Of a DNA stretch of 64,000 nt, positions 9,216-17,350 are shown piece after piece. The translations under genes and the position numbers were made by a program. The stretch is from NCBI GenBank assembly GCA_964487255.1, contig CAZAQV010000031.1, forward strand, positions 1 through 64,000, written 5' to 3'. This stretch comes from CAZAQV01 sp964487255. Lineage in GTDB: Bacteria > Myxococcota_A > Polyangia > Polyangiales > CAZAQV01. How positions within the stretch are numbered: the stretch's first letter is position 1; each line of letters begins with the position of its first letter. The notes under the pieces were generated by a model. It was not told the origin of the DNA, searched no databases, and worked only from the letters and a program-made list of their open reading frames with translations.

Positions 9216-10751
9216 CTAGCGGTTGTTCCGGGTGAAAGGTTCGCGGCACGACACGGTGGCGCGGTGCTTCGCATTGATAGGTTGGTCGGGATCAGCGGCG
9301 AAGACGCCGTGGACCAGGCGCGTGCGCGTTTCGATGCTTTGAAGCAGCGCGTCCCCCATCTGAAGCGCCTCGCGTGCCTTGGTTACCGAGTAGCGCGAGA
9401 GCAGCTGACGAGCGAGACGGGGCTCTTTTTGTGCGTATAGGATGCGTGCGGTGCGTTCAATCGTGGCTTGGTCACTTTGTTCTTGCGCCTCGAATGCGCG
9501 CAGCGTCTGGGTCACTTCGGGTAGAAAGATCTTCGGGTGCGCGCACGTATAGTAAAGCAGACGCTTAAACAGACGGCCCGCGAACAAGCTCGCTTCTTGG
9601 TGTTGGAAGACGGGGTTGAGAAATGTGCGACCTGCGTCCTTGGTCAGGTATCGGTGTTGCCCCCATTCCTCGGGAACGGTTTCGCTTCCGATCCAAAAAG
9701 GCACAAAGGGAGCGGCGATCGAACTGGTGGGGGCGACCCACAATACGCCAAGATCAGGGTGCGCCAACTTCGCGCGCAAGTGAGCCACCTGCCCATAACC
9801 AGCCTCATCGTCCGCGATTCGAGGGTCGCGTACAAAGCGCATTAGGTCCTCGACGGAGATGTTGGGCGCGAGCGCCAACAGGTCGGCTTCCAAAGTCCGT
9901 TGATCGACGTACTTGAGTTTTGGCGAGCGCATGTCTCGCCCCTGAAGACCGTAGGCTTTGTGCGCGTCGAAGGGTTTCCCTGCGTTAGGATCGTACCAGC
10001 CCTGCTCGATAGCGAACTTGATCAAATTTTTCGAGCCCATGAAATTAGGGTTTTGTGCGTAATCCTTGGGGACCTTTCCAATGTAGCCGGGGTAGAGCAC
10101 GCGAACTTGGTCGGGGCCTAAGCGCTCCGCCACCCATAGACCTTTGCCGCCGGCATACTCGAGTAAGACCCAGCCCTCCTTAGCGTCGGCGAACAGGTGC
10201 GAGTTACCGCCGTAGGTCGAATAGCCATAGCGATCGATCAGCTCGCCCACGAGCTGGGCAGCGTGGCGTGCGCTTTTGGCGCGCTCCATCACCAAACGCG
10301 AGAGGTCGCTGTAGTTGGGGCCGCGCTGTGGGGTAGGGGTCATCGTAACCAATTCACGGCGGGACGGCGCCCAAACGTCCCGCGCTGCGACGCCAAACTC
10401 GTTGAGACCGCCATTGGTCAGCGGTGCGGGAAAACCCTGGTAATCGGAGTAAAAGTTCGCGATGTAGCGCGCGGTGCGGGGCACCTGCGGTATCGTGAAG
10501 AGCTTGCCGGGTATGCTCGCCTGCTCGGTGACACCGACCGTGACGGTCGCGTCTTTGGGGTGCGTGCTGCGATCGACGATGCGAAGCCAATGGCTCGAGA
10601 CCTCTTCGCCTGTTCCGCCCAGCAGTACGCTGCCGTCGACCGTGAGGTTGCGACCGACATAAAACGCGTAGCTCGCGCTCACGTGGCCCGGCTTACAGAT
10701 GGCGGCAAGCGACAAAGCCGCGATGAGAGCGGGTTGGATGACAGTCCTCAT
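9216..10751 (-). CDS. Secreted C69-family (dipeptidase/U34-like) Ntn-hydrolase with Ser at the nucleophile position
   Basis: The 511-aa protein resembles peptidase family C69: VGRNLTVDGSVLLGGTGEE near the N-terminus, then NGGLNEFGVAARDVW, YGYSTYGGNSHLFADAKEGWVLLEYAGGKGLWVAERL and a C-terminal helical region. In most members the processed N-terminal residue is Cys. Here a signal peptide ending VSA is followed by SYAFYVGR, so signal peptidase cleavage would expose Ser at that place. Ntn-hydrolases can use Cys, Ser or Thr, so it may still be active, but this is inference. The gene is divergent from the FG-GAP lipoprotein gene and convergent with the beta-helix gene. The peptide substrate is unknown. 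Confidence 0.85.
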   Translation of the reverse strand: MRTVIQPALIAALSLAAICKPGHVSASYAFYVGRNLTVDGSVLLGGTGEEVSSHWLRIVDRSTHPKDATVTVGVTEQASIPGKLFTIPQVPRTARYIANFYSDYQGFPAPLTNGGLNEFGVAARDVWAPSRRELVTMTPTPQRGPNYSDLSRLVMERAKSARHAAQLVGELIDRYGYSTYGGNSHLFADAKEGWVLLEYAGGKGLWVAERLGPDQVRVLYPGYIGKVPKDYAQNPNFMGSKNLIKFAIEQGWYDPNAGKPFDAHKAYGLQGRDMRSPKLKYVDQRTLEADLLALAPNISVEDLMRFVRDPRIADDEAGYGQVAHLRAKLAHPDLGVLWVAPTSSIAAPFVPFWIGSETVPEEWGQHRYLTKDAGRTFLNPVFQHQEASLFAGRLFKRLLYYTCAHPKIFLPEVTQTLRAFEAQEQSDQATIERTARILYAQKEPRLARQLLSRYSVTKAREALQMGDALLQSIETRTRLVHGVFAADPDQPINAKHRATVSCREPFTRNNR

Positions 10752-10867
10752 CAGAAATCTCCGTTGAACGTATAGCTACATACCATACTTGAGCAGCGCA
10801 GAACGAAAGCGTTCGTTGCACGCGGCGTTCGCTGATTTTCAAGAGTAGAAAGACCGTATCTCGCTGC

Positions 10868-10903
10868 GGCTCCCTGCCTTTTTTGAAGAAAAGACAGGGA
10901 GCC
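10868..10903. repeat. Perfect 9-bp inverted repeat in a divergent promoter region
   Basis: GGCTCCCTG at 10868-10876 and CAGGGAGCC at 10895-10903 are exact reverse complements around an 18-nt A/T-rich loop. They lie between the divergent starts at 10751 and 10926, which suits an operator for both genes. No T-run follows on either strand, so a terminator role is less likely. Confidence 0.45.
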
Positions 10904-10925
10904 CTGGTACACTTTGTAGGGAGCC

Positions 10926-12275
10926 ATGCCAATTTCAGCTCGAGGCGTAGCGTTTGTGGTGCTGGTGCTTGCCATCGCTGTTTCTGGATGTGGTCGCATT
11001 AATTTTCAGGAGCTGGACGCTCCGCAACGAGATGGCGCTCTCGATGGCGGACGCGATGGCGCTGTAGACGGAACCGTGGATGGTGCCGTGGACGGAGGCG
11101 GAGATGCGGCGGTTGACGGCGGCGATGGGGCCGTACCGACCGTACGTTGGTTGGGGACACTAACCGGAGGCGATGCGACAGGCGCTGCGAGTTTCGGATG
11201 GCGACTTGCATCGAGTGGTACGCGCGTGGTCGTCGGCGCGCGTGCCCATGACCACGACGGGCTGAGCAGAATGGGGGCGGCCTTTGTTTTTGACGAAGAT
11301 GCGGCGCAGACGCTCGGCGTTGAAGAGAGTGCGGAGCTTTTGGCGTCCGACCGCTCCAGCGACGATTGGTTCGGTCAGGCCGTCGCACTCGATGGCGATT
11401 TGGTGGTGGTTGGACGCTGGAGCGACTACACGCTGCACACGGAACAAGAGGTTGGCAAAGCGTACGTGTTTCGCAGCCAGGGAGACGGGAGTTATGCGGA
11501 GGTTGGGCAGTTGCTGGCCTCCGACGGGGCCTTGGGACATAACTTTGCGACCGCGGTTGGGGCTGCGGGAGCAAGCATGGCGATTGTGGGGGCCCCCTAC
11601 CACACCAATTCCACCGGGAAGGTCTACGTTTTTCGTGATAACTTAGGCGTTTGGGAACAAACCCAAGCGCTGCTTGCATCGGATCTAAGTTCGGCGAGTC
11701 AGTTTGGCGCGACGATAGCCGTTGACCCGACAGGCACGCGGATGGCGATCGGTGCACCCAAAGAAGATGCGATCGCACGAGATGCTGGCGCGGTGTACAT
11801 CTTTGAACGTGCGGGAGACGGCAGTTGGAGCGAAACCGCCAAGTTGGTCGCATCCAACGCGCAAGCCGATGCGCTGCTCGGAGCCAGCGTAAGCCTCGAT
11901 GGAAACCGGCTTTTGGCGTGTGCCGACCACGACGGCGGTGATGTTGGCCGTTGCTATGTTTTCGTGCGCGACGTCTCAGGACAGTGGAATGAAGAGGCGC
12001 AGCTGGTCGGGATGGGCCTGCGAGGTGGTGACCTCTTTGGCGGTTCTGCCGCCCTGAGGGGAGAGCGCGCATTGATCGGTGCTCCCGGGCGGGATACGGC
12101 GTTCATTTTTACGCGCAATGCCGACCGGAGCTGGACCCAACTTGTTGAGTTGCTGTCCCGCGACACCAGTGCGGGGGACCTCGCAGGCTATAGCGTGGCG
12201 ATGACCGACTCGTTGCTCTTCGTGGGCGCACCGCGAGGCAACTACGTTAGCGTCTTTTCAATCGAACCCGGCTGA
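10926..12275 (+). CDS. FG-GAP (integrin-like beta-propeller) lipoprotein
   Basis: A surface lipoprotein of 449 aa. The signal ends in lipobox VSGC and is followed by an Asp/Gly/Ala-rich linker with DGAVDG repeats. The rest is about seven repeats of roughly 50 residues. Each has the pattern 'LLASD ... FG.AVA.. G..vvvGA ... GaaYVF', for example SASQFGATIAVDPTGTRMAI and GAVYIFERAGDGSWSETAKL. This is the FG-GAP propeller that forms extracellular ligand- or surface-binding scaffolds. The ATG follows AGGGAG at good spacing. Its binding partner is unknown. Confidence 0.88.
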   Translation: MPISARGVAFVVLVLAIAVSGCGRINFQELDAPQRDGALDGGRDGAVDGTVDGAVDGGGDAAVDGGDGAVPTVRWLGTLTGGDATGAASFGWRLASSGTRVVVGARAHDHDGLSRMGAAFVFDEDAAQTLGVEESAELLASDRSSDDWFGQAVALDGDLVVVGRWSDYTLHTEQEVGKAYVFRSQGDGSYAEVGQLLASDGALGHNFATAVGAAGASMAIVGAPYHTNSTGKVYVFRDNLGVWEQTQALLASDLSSASQFGATIAVDPTGTRMAIGAPKEDAIARDAGAVYIFERAGDGSWSETAKLVASNAQADALLGASVSLDGNRLLACADHDGGDVGRCYVFVRDVSGQWNEEAQLVGMGLRGGDLFGGSAALRGERALIGAPGRDTAFIFTRNADRSWTQLVELLSRDTSAGDLAGYSVAMTDSLLFVGAPRGNYVSVFSIEPG

Positions 12276-12316
12276 GCATTGTGAGTGCAAGGTTTGCTTG
12301 CTAGATCAGCACTTTC

Positions 12317-13234
12317 GTGGAGCCGCTTGACGCTACCATCGCCATCATCTCGACCGTCGTGCTGTTCTTGCATGCACTCGAGGGATTTAGCCACGAAATT
12401 CGAGAGTCAGGCAAGGAACGGCTTCGCTCGCTGTTGGGCGGCGCGACACGCAACCGGGTCATTGGTTTCGTACTTGGTGCGGCCTTTACGGCGGTCGTTC
12501 AATCCTCAAGCGCGGTTTCATCGCTCGCCGTCGCTCTCGTCGACGCCCGCGTTCTAACCTTTGCGGCAAGCTTGGCAGTCGTGGTCGGTGCGAACGTGGG
12601 TACGACGGCAACCGCTTGGTTGGTGTCTGCAGAGTTACTCCACATCGGACCAGTCTTTATCGTGATCGGAGCGCTGATCGGTATTCTGCCTTACAAGATA
12701 AGAAGTGCGGGTAAGGCCGTGTTCTACTTCGGGTTTATTTTCTTTGCGCTGGAGCTGGTTGGCCAGAGCCTTGAGCCCTTAAAGAGTAGCGAACAGCTTC
12801 CTTTGTTGCTCGCCTATACCAGCCAACCGCTGCTCGGCGTGTTTGTCGGAATCGTGCTAACCGGCGTCCTTCAGTCTAGCAGTGTCTTGACCGGTCTCGC
12901 GATCTTGCTCGTTCAACAAGGCAGTATGCAGCCTGGAGCAGCGATTGCAGTGATAGTCGGAGCAAACCTGGGTTCGTCAACGACCGCCCTTCTTGCCAGC
13001 GTCAAAATGGGCTTGCCTGCAAGACGCGCCGCACAGGCCAACGCTCTTCTAAACGGCGCAGGGGTGCTCCTGTTCTTGCCGCTTATTGGCCTGCTTACAG
13101 ACTTTGTCATCTCAAGCACCGAAGATGTCGCGACGGCGGTCGCGCTGGCGCACACCGTCTTCAATCTTGTGGTTGCGGTGGTTGCGCTGCCTTTCTTGGG
13201 CGTCATCGCACGAAAACTTGATCCCCGCGTCTAA
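12317..13234 (+). CDS. Na/Pi cotransporter family protein
   Basis: A 305-aa inner-membrane protein with eight or so hydrophobic segments. It contains two copies of the family signature built on QSSS (TAVVQSSSAVSSLAVALV near residue 60 and TGVLQSSSVLTGLAILLV near residue 180). Each is followed by a GANVGTT or GANLGSS motif, the inverted repeat that forms the phosphate and sodium site in NptA/type II Na-Pi transporters. The C-terminal PhoU-like domain found in longer members is absent. The start is GTG at 12317 and no strong Shine-Dalgarno is visible. Sodium-coupled phosphate movement is inferred from the family. Confidence 0.9.
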   Translation: MEPLDATIAIISTVVLFLHALEGFSHEIRESGKERLRSLLGGATRNRVIGFVLGAAFTAVVQSSSAVSSLAVALVDARVLTFAASLAVVVGANVGTTATAWLVSAELLHIGPVFIVIGALIGILPYKIRSAGKAVFYFGFIFFALELVGQSLEPLKSSEQLPLLLAYTSQPLLGVFVGIVLTGVLQSSSVLTGLAILLVQQGSMQPGAAIAVIVGANLGSSTTALLASVKMGLPARRAAQANALLNGAGVLLFLPLIGLLTDFVISSTEDVATAVALAHTVFNLVVAVVALPFLGVIARKLDPRV

Positions 13235-13331
13235 TCTACGTCTTTGAGCAGGTGGCGGTTCTAGAACACATTGTGCGCTGAGTGGCGCGCGATTAGCGGT
13301 TGCGCGGGTGAAGATCATTAGCTTTGTATCG

Positions 13332-13347
13332 TGGCACGTCGCTTGCG
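13332..13347 (+). promoter_or_regulatory. Sigma-54 promoter of the modular pectate lyase gene
   Basis: TGGCACGTCGCTTGCG matches TGGCAY-N5-TTGC with 10 nt between GG and GC. The ATG at 13373 is 27 nt past the -12 GC, as in the paralogue promoter at 7316. The promoter overlaps an in-frame GTG at 13331, which excludes that codon as the start. Confidence 0.78.
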
Positions 13348-13372
13348 TTGTGAGGGAACGAGAGGTGTGGTG

Positions 13373-15286
13373 ATGATGAAGCAACGCAGTGCGGTGTTTG
13401 GTGTGGTTTTGTGTCTTGGTTGTATGGGCCAAGTTGGTGAGGGGGGCGATGGTTCTCTAACGACGTCCGATGGAGCGTTGCGAGAGGGACAATGTTGGGT
13501 CGAACCAGCAAGTCCGGTCGTGGGCTCAAGCTATGTGATCGAAGCCACGGGACTTCACAGCGACCGCGAAGCGCAGGTCGAGGTGCAGGACGCGAGCGGG
13601 TTGCGGGTGATTGATGCGCTGACGAGCGGTGCGGGCGCACTGTCGGCAACGGCGGTTTCGTCGCAAGAAGGAGCAGGACAGGTGCGGGTATCGATATTGA
13701 TTGGGCAACAGTTTCGTCAGGTTGCGACGTGTGCCTTCATGGTGGTGGGGGCGCAGTCGTGTGGCGATGGGACGTGCAGCAGCGGGGCGGGCGAAGACTG
13801 CGAGAGCTGTTCCTCAGACTGTGGGAGCTGTCCGGATCCGACGCCGAGCTGTGGCGACGGAACGTGTGACAGCGAGGAGAGTTGTGACACCTGCGCCTCA
13901 GATTGTGGAGCGTGTGCAGATTGCACAGCCATTTCCAGCAATGCGTCTTGGGAGCTATGTTCCAGCAGTTCCACGCACTGCGAGGCCGTGTTCCACGACG
14001 GCGTGAGTTGCGATTCGCTATGTGCCGCGGTGGGGATGGTATGCGTGACGTCGTACGAAAACGTCCAGAACCAATGCTCTGCAGATCAAAGTCTGCCAGA
14101 ACTTCCCTGCGACGGTTCTGCCAATCATGGCTCTGATTATTGCGTATGCGAGCTGAACGATGCGGTTTGTGGCGACACTGTGTGTGAGGCGCCTGAGGAC
14201 TGCAGCACGTGTGCGGCGGATTGTGGGAGCTGTCCGGAGCCGATGCCAACGTGCGGCGACGGCAGTTGCGATGGGGACGTGGGCGAAGACTGCAACACAT
14301 GTTCAGCAGACTGTGGGAGCTGTCCGGAGCCGACGCCGAGCACGGGCTCGCGAGAAGAGTTGCTTTCACGGCGAATCGGGTTTGGTCGCAACGCAGGCAC
14401 GGGTTCTTTGCAGTGGCCTGAAGTGGTTGTGACGAACCTTAATAACTCTGGTTCGGGTAGTTTGCGTGAAGCGCTCTCGTCGAGTCAGCGGTGGATCACC
14501 TTTAGTCCGAGTCTGAGTGGAACGATTTCACTGGGGGCGTCGACCCTGAGTGTTCCCAGCAATGTTGTGATCGACGGCCGCGGCGCGGACGTGACCCTGT
14601 CTACGGATACGAGCGCGCGGACGATGACGCTGCAGTCGGTCCAGAACGTGATCGTGACAAACCTCAAGTTCAACTGTGGAAATGATGGGATCTTTATTCG
14701 CAACGGGTCGCGCGATATTTGGCTGGACCACCTGACCTTAGACCGAGCGGTTGACGAGGTGTTTTCATTCAGCGGGGCGGGGGACAATAGCTCGCAGCGC
14801 CCGGACCTGATCACGGTGTCATGGACGCGGGTTCATCAAGCGGGCAAAGTGATGCTGCTCAGCAGCTCGGAGACAAACATTAACAACTCCCCGGACCGGG
14901 TGACGCTGCACCATAACTATTGGTCGGAGAGCGTGGAGCGGCACCCCTTGGTTCGCTTTTCGCGTGTCCATGCGTTCAACAACTGGCTCTATCACTGGGG
15001 CTCTTCGGGAAGTGGGCAGGGGGTGCGCGTGGGCAACGATGCGCAGTTCTACTCGGAAGCCAATGTCTATGATGACGCGTATGGTCGGCCGGGGCTTGTC
15101 GCCGAAAACCTCGGAACCTACGGCTATACGATCTCCGTCAACGACCTTGTGACCGGAGACCCGCAGATGGAAGAGCGCGAGCCTTCGCGGGTGTTTACGC
15201 CTTCGGACCACTACGAGTACACGCCCGACTCCGCCAGCCAGGCCTTGCGCGACAAGCTGAGCCAAGGAGCGGGCTGGCAGCCCTAA
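13373..15286 (+). CDS. Modular Cys-rich pectate lyase lipoprotein (PL1, Pec_lyase_C)
   Basis: A secreted enzyme of 637 aa. Order of parts: lipoprotein signal (VVLCLGC), the same N-terminal domain as the protein at 7357 (ECWVEPASPVVGSSYVI), two CGDGTC Cys modules, an inserted Cys-rich lectin-like segment (CTAISSNASWELCSSSS to YCVCELN), two more Cys modules, then the catalytic beta-helix (about residues 330-637). The lyase shows GFGRNAGTG, LNNSGSGSLREAL, NVVIDGRGADVTL, DIWLDHLTL, VTLHHNYW and RHPLVRFSRVHAFNNW, which are family 1 pectate lyase hallmarks, including the substrate-binding Arg strand. It should cleave polygalacturonate by beta-elimination outside the cell. It carries the same N-terminal half as its neighbour on a different beta-helix, which indicates module shuffling. 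Confidence 0.9.
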   Translation: MMKQRSAVFGVVLCLGCMGQVGEGGDGSLTTSDGALREGQCWVEPASPVVGSSYVIEATGLHSDREAQVEVQDASGLRVIDALTSGAGALSATAVSSQEGAGQVRVSILIGQQFRQVATCAFMVVGAQSCGDGTCSSGAGEDCESCSSDCGSCPDPTPSCGDGTCDSEESCDTCASDCGACADCTAISSNASWELCSSSSTHCEAVFHDGVSCDSLCAAVGMVCVTSYENVQNQCSADQSLPELPCDGSANHGSDYCVCELNDAVCGDTVCEAPEDCSTCAADCGSCPEPMPTCGDGSCDGDVGEDCNTCSADCGSCPEPTPSTGSREELLSRRIGFGRNAGTGSLQWPEVVVTNLNNSGSGSLREALSSSQRWITFSPSLSGTISLGASTLSVPSNVVIDGRGADVTLSTDTSARTMTLQSVQNVIVTNLKFNCGNDGIFIRNGSRDIWLDHLTLDRAVDEVFSFSGAGDNSSQRPDLITVSWTRVHQAGKVMLLSSSETNINNSPDRVTLHHNYWSESVERHPLVRFSRVHAFNNWLYHWGSSGSGQGVRVGNDAQFYSEANVYDDAYGRPGLVAENLGTYGYTISVNDLVTGDPQMEEREPSRVFTPSDHYEYTPDSASQALRDKLSQGAGWQP

Positions 15287-15292
15287 AAGAGG

Positions 15293-15718
15293 TCATTGTC
15301 GTTGGCCGAGCATGAAGGCGAGGGCCGCATCTCGGTCGCCATTGACGGCGTAGTAGGGACCGAACTGGGTTTGTCCACGTGAGCTCAAACACAAGCCAAG
15401 GTCGGCGCCGTGTTCGAGTAGGCGGCTGATTTCGATTTCGAAGAAGAGCGCTGCGGCTGCATTGTTGACGTCGCTAAGTACCTTCAGGGTCACACGCTGG
15501 TCGGTCGCCGCATTCGTGCACTCGTAAATCGCGAAGCTACTGCCGCCACCGATGCGTTCGTCCACTCGGAAAAAACACTCGGCGCGCTCGGTTCGTAGAA
15601 CGTTACCCGAAGGTGTCGTTTGACGCTCCGCGTCTAGGCCATTCTCATTTGAAACCCGAAAGTTTCGCTTCTTAAAGTAGTCACTCTTCAGTAACGCAAT
15701 TTGGGCTAAGTTCCTCAT
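15293..15718 (-). CDS. Small kinase N-lobe-like protein
   Basis: The predicted protein is 141 aa from the ATG at 15718. Residues 45-141 resemble only the N-lobe of a Ser/Thr kinase: a glycine loop (RIGGGSSFAIYEC), a VxLKVL strand with the ATP-site lysine, an acidic alpha-C-like helix (ALFFEIEISRLLEHG) and a hinge-like FGPYYAV strand, after which it ends. There is no HRD, DFG or C-lobe, so it cannot be a normal kinase. It is paralogous to the divergent protein at 16078. It may bind nucleotide or act as a decoy or regulator of the nearby kinase; this is inference. The frame extends to 16003, but the extra 95 residues look non-coding. Confidence 0.6.
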   Translation of the reverse strand: MRNLAQIALLKSDYFKKRNFRVSNENGLDAERQTTPSGNVLRTERAECFFRVDERIGGGSSFAIYECTNAATDQRVTLKVLSDVNNAAAALFFEIEISRLLEHGADLGLCLSSRGQTQFGPYYAVNGDRDAALAFMLGQRQ

Positions 15719-16077
15719 AGGCTGATGGTGGAGCCCCAAGGATGGCGGTTGCAAGTGGCCAATGTAGGGGCTTTCCCTACACCATGAAGTCCTTGAAGAT
15801 CTTCGCCCTCTGAGGGGGTGTTGCCATGCCCGATCCGTGTGCCTCCACGCTCCAAATGCGCGCATCGGGCTCGCAGGTGTTGATAGCGGTCGTTGGCCCA
15901 GATTGCGAGCGTTCCGATGGAGAAGGTGGCGCGTGTCGGTGCACAGCGCGCCGTCGGAGGACAACGCGCCTTCGACGAGAAAAGGATCGCCGCCCCCATG
16001 CATGCGCTGATGTCGTGAGACTCGTGTTCGAAATGGCGAGACAACAAAGGCGCCAGCGGTTACCGTAACGTAACCGG
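15719..16077. other. 359-nt divergent intergenic region between two N-lobe-like genes
   Basis: Reading frames here on both strands are Arg-rich shadows without recognisable motifs. The region must hold both divergent promoters. The only clear structure is the inverted repeat at 16057-16076. Confidence 0.5.
16057..16076. promoter_or_regulatory. Palindrome abutting a start codon, operator-like
   Basis: CGGTTAC at 16057-16063 and GTAACCG at 16070-16076 are exact reverse complements around CGTAAC. The repeat ends 1 nt before the ATG at 16078, so a bound protein or RNA hairpin could block expression. No regulator is assigned. Confidence 0.45.
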
Positions 16078-16464
16078 ATGAGCTCGAACGATCGTGATGA
16101 CAAAAAGAAAGCCGGGGAGCGGAGAACCTCGGGTCCCCGGATTAAGTCACAAAACGGTAATGCGCGCGTGCTGGAGCGTGTGGGACGTTTGGTCGTTGAC
16201 GAGCATGTCGGGAGCACGGACACCTGCGAGGTGTATCGCTGCTTCGACGCGGTTACGGGTGAGTGGATGGTCGCCAAAGTTCTTTTCTTGGCCGCAGACA
16301 CCGCGGCAAAACTCGCGTTTGCGATCGAGTCGAGTGACGTGATCGCGCTGGCCCGGACGAGCGAGATCAAGCCACCCGAGCACGGCAAGACCACGGTGGG
16401 TCCCTATTACGCGATCGAAGCGCACGATGGTCGTCTCGTCGCGTTTATGCTTATGGGCTGTTGA
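16078..16464 (+). CDS. Small kinase N-lobe-like protein (paralogue of the gene at 15293)
   Basis: A 128-aa protein with a basic N-terminal tail of about 30 residues. The rest matches the divergent neighbour: ERVGRLVVDEHVGSTDTCEVYRC (degenerate glycine loop), GEWMVAKVLFLA (ATP-site lysine strand), a helix, then TTVGPYYAIEAHDGRLVAFML in place of the hinge. The polypeptide stops there, so no catalytic loop exists. The stop codon TGA abuts the stop of the opposing PDZ gene; together they form the palindrome TGATCA. Function unknown. Confidence 0.6.
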   Translation: MSSNDRDDKKKAGERRTSGPRIKSQNGNARVLERVGRLVVDEHVGSTDTCEVYRCFDAVTGEWMVAKVLFLAADTAAKLAFAIESSDVIALARTSEIKPPEHGKTTVGPYYAIEAHDGRLVAFMLMGC

Positions 16465-17295
16465 TCAGTTCCAGTATGCGGCAGCGTTGAGCGTGACCGT
16501 CTTTTGAAGCGTTTGCCCTTCGCGGACAATACGAAGTTCGACCGTTTCGCCCAACCGTTTACGCAGCATCTTGCCGAAGTTGCCGGGTACGTCGATCGGC
16601 TCGCCCGCGATGTGCGTAATGACGTCACCGCGCGTCAGTTCAGCGTCCTCCGCCGGCGTGCCCTGAACAACCGCGTAGATCAACACGCCAAGGTCGAGGC
16701 CGAGCGACTCTTGCTCCCGTGGTGAGAGCGGGAGGACATGCACGCCGAGCGCACGCGCACTGCGACGGGGTTTCGCCCAAAACGATGCGACGTACTCGAA
16801 GTCTTGTACCGGTCCGGCCACTTCGACGGTGTCTCCTCGCGCGTAGCCGCCGAAGTCGTACGGAAAACCGGTGCCGGTCACGAGTTGGTCGCCGCCGGTC
16901 CAAGCGCCTTGCGGCGAGACCGGGTAGTAGGTTTGCACGGTATCGTACTCCATGTGGATGCCGGTGCGTTCGCTATGAAGGACGACGATCGAGGCGTTGA
17001 TGTCCTTCGCGAAGCTTCGTGCACGGTCGGAGTCGACCTCGCCCGCGGTAAACTCAGCCCTGCCCAGGTAGACGTAGCCCTGCTCGGCGAGGGAGATGGC
17101 GTCCTCGGTGGGACGATCGGAGCGCATGATGTGAACCTCGTTGGTATGTTCGAGCGATTCGCTCGGGTAGAGCGCGGCCTCTTCTTCTGGCTGGAAGTTC
17201 GTCCTGTAGGGGTTGGCGCCGCCACCGCACCCTACGCAGGCAACCAAGACCCAAAAAGCCGGAGTGATGCTGTAGGATGAGTGTCGAGTGTCCAC
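16465..17295 (-). CDS. PDZ-domain lipoprotein
   Basis: A 276-aa protein starting at GTG. Its short signal ends in lipobox CVGC, so it should sit on a membrane facing the periplasm or surface. The middle region (about 60-180) contains a segment on stress-like 'SIVVLHSERTGIHMEYDTVQTYYP' strands of unknown fold. Residues about 195-276 form a PDZ domain: LGLDLGVLIYAVVQGTPAEDAEL, RGDVITHIAGEPIDVPGNF, GETVELRIVREGQTLQKTVTL. No protease domain is attached, so it probably binds peptide ends as an adaptor. It lies 55 nt after the kinase-NACHT gene on the same strand and is probably the third gene of that operon. Confidence 0.85.
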   Translation of the reverse strand: MDTRHSSYSITPAFWVLVACVGCGGGANPYRTNFQPEEEAALYPSESLEHTNEVHIMRSDRPTEDAISLAEQGYVYLGRAEFTAGEVDSDRARSFAKDINASIVVLHSERTGIHMEYDTVQTYYPVSPQGAWTGGDQLVTGTGFPYDFGGYARGDTVEVAGPVQDFEYVASFWAKPRRSARALGVHVLPLSPREQESLGLDLGVLIYAVVQGTPAEDAELTRGDVITHIAGEPIDVPGNFGKMLRKRLGETVELRIVREGQTLQKTVTLNAAAYWN

Positions 17296-17350
17296 GGCGC
17301 ACTAGCTACCGTCGATCCGTCGCCAAGACAAGCTGCGGTCGCACGCGTAA

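Noticed and set aside
13331..13372. GTG at 13331 as start of the pectate lyase gene
   Set aside because: It overlaps the sigma-54 promoter and adds a basic stretch before the signal peptide; the ATG at 13373 aligns with the paralogue.
15777..16394. 205-codon minus-strand frame in the divergent region
   Set aside because: It overlaps the supported plus-strand N-lobe gene and has no recognisable features.
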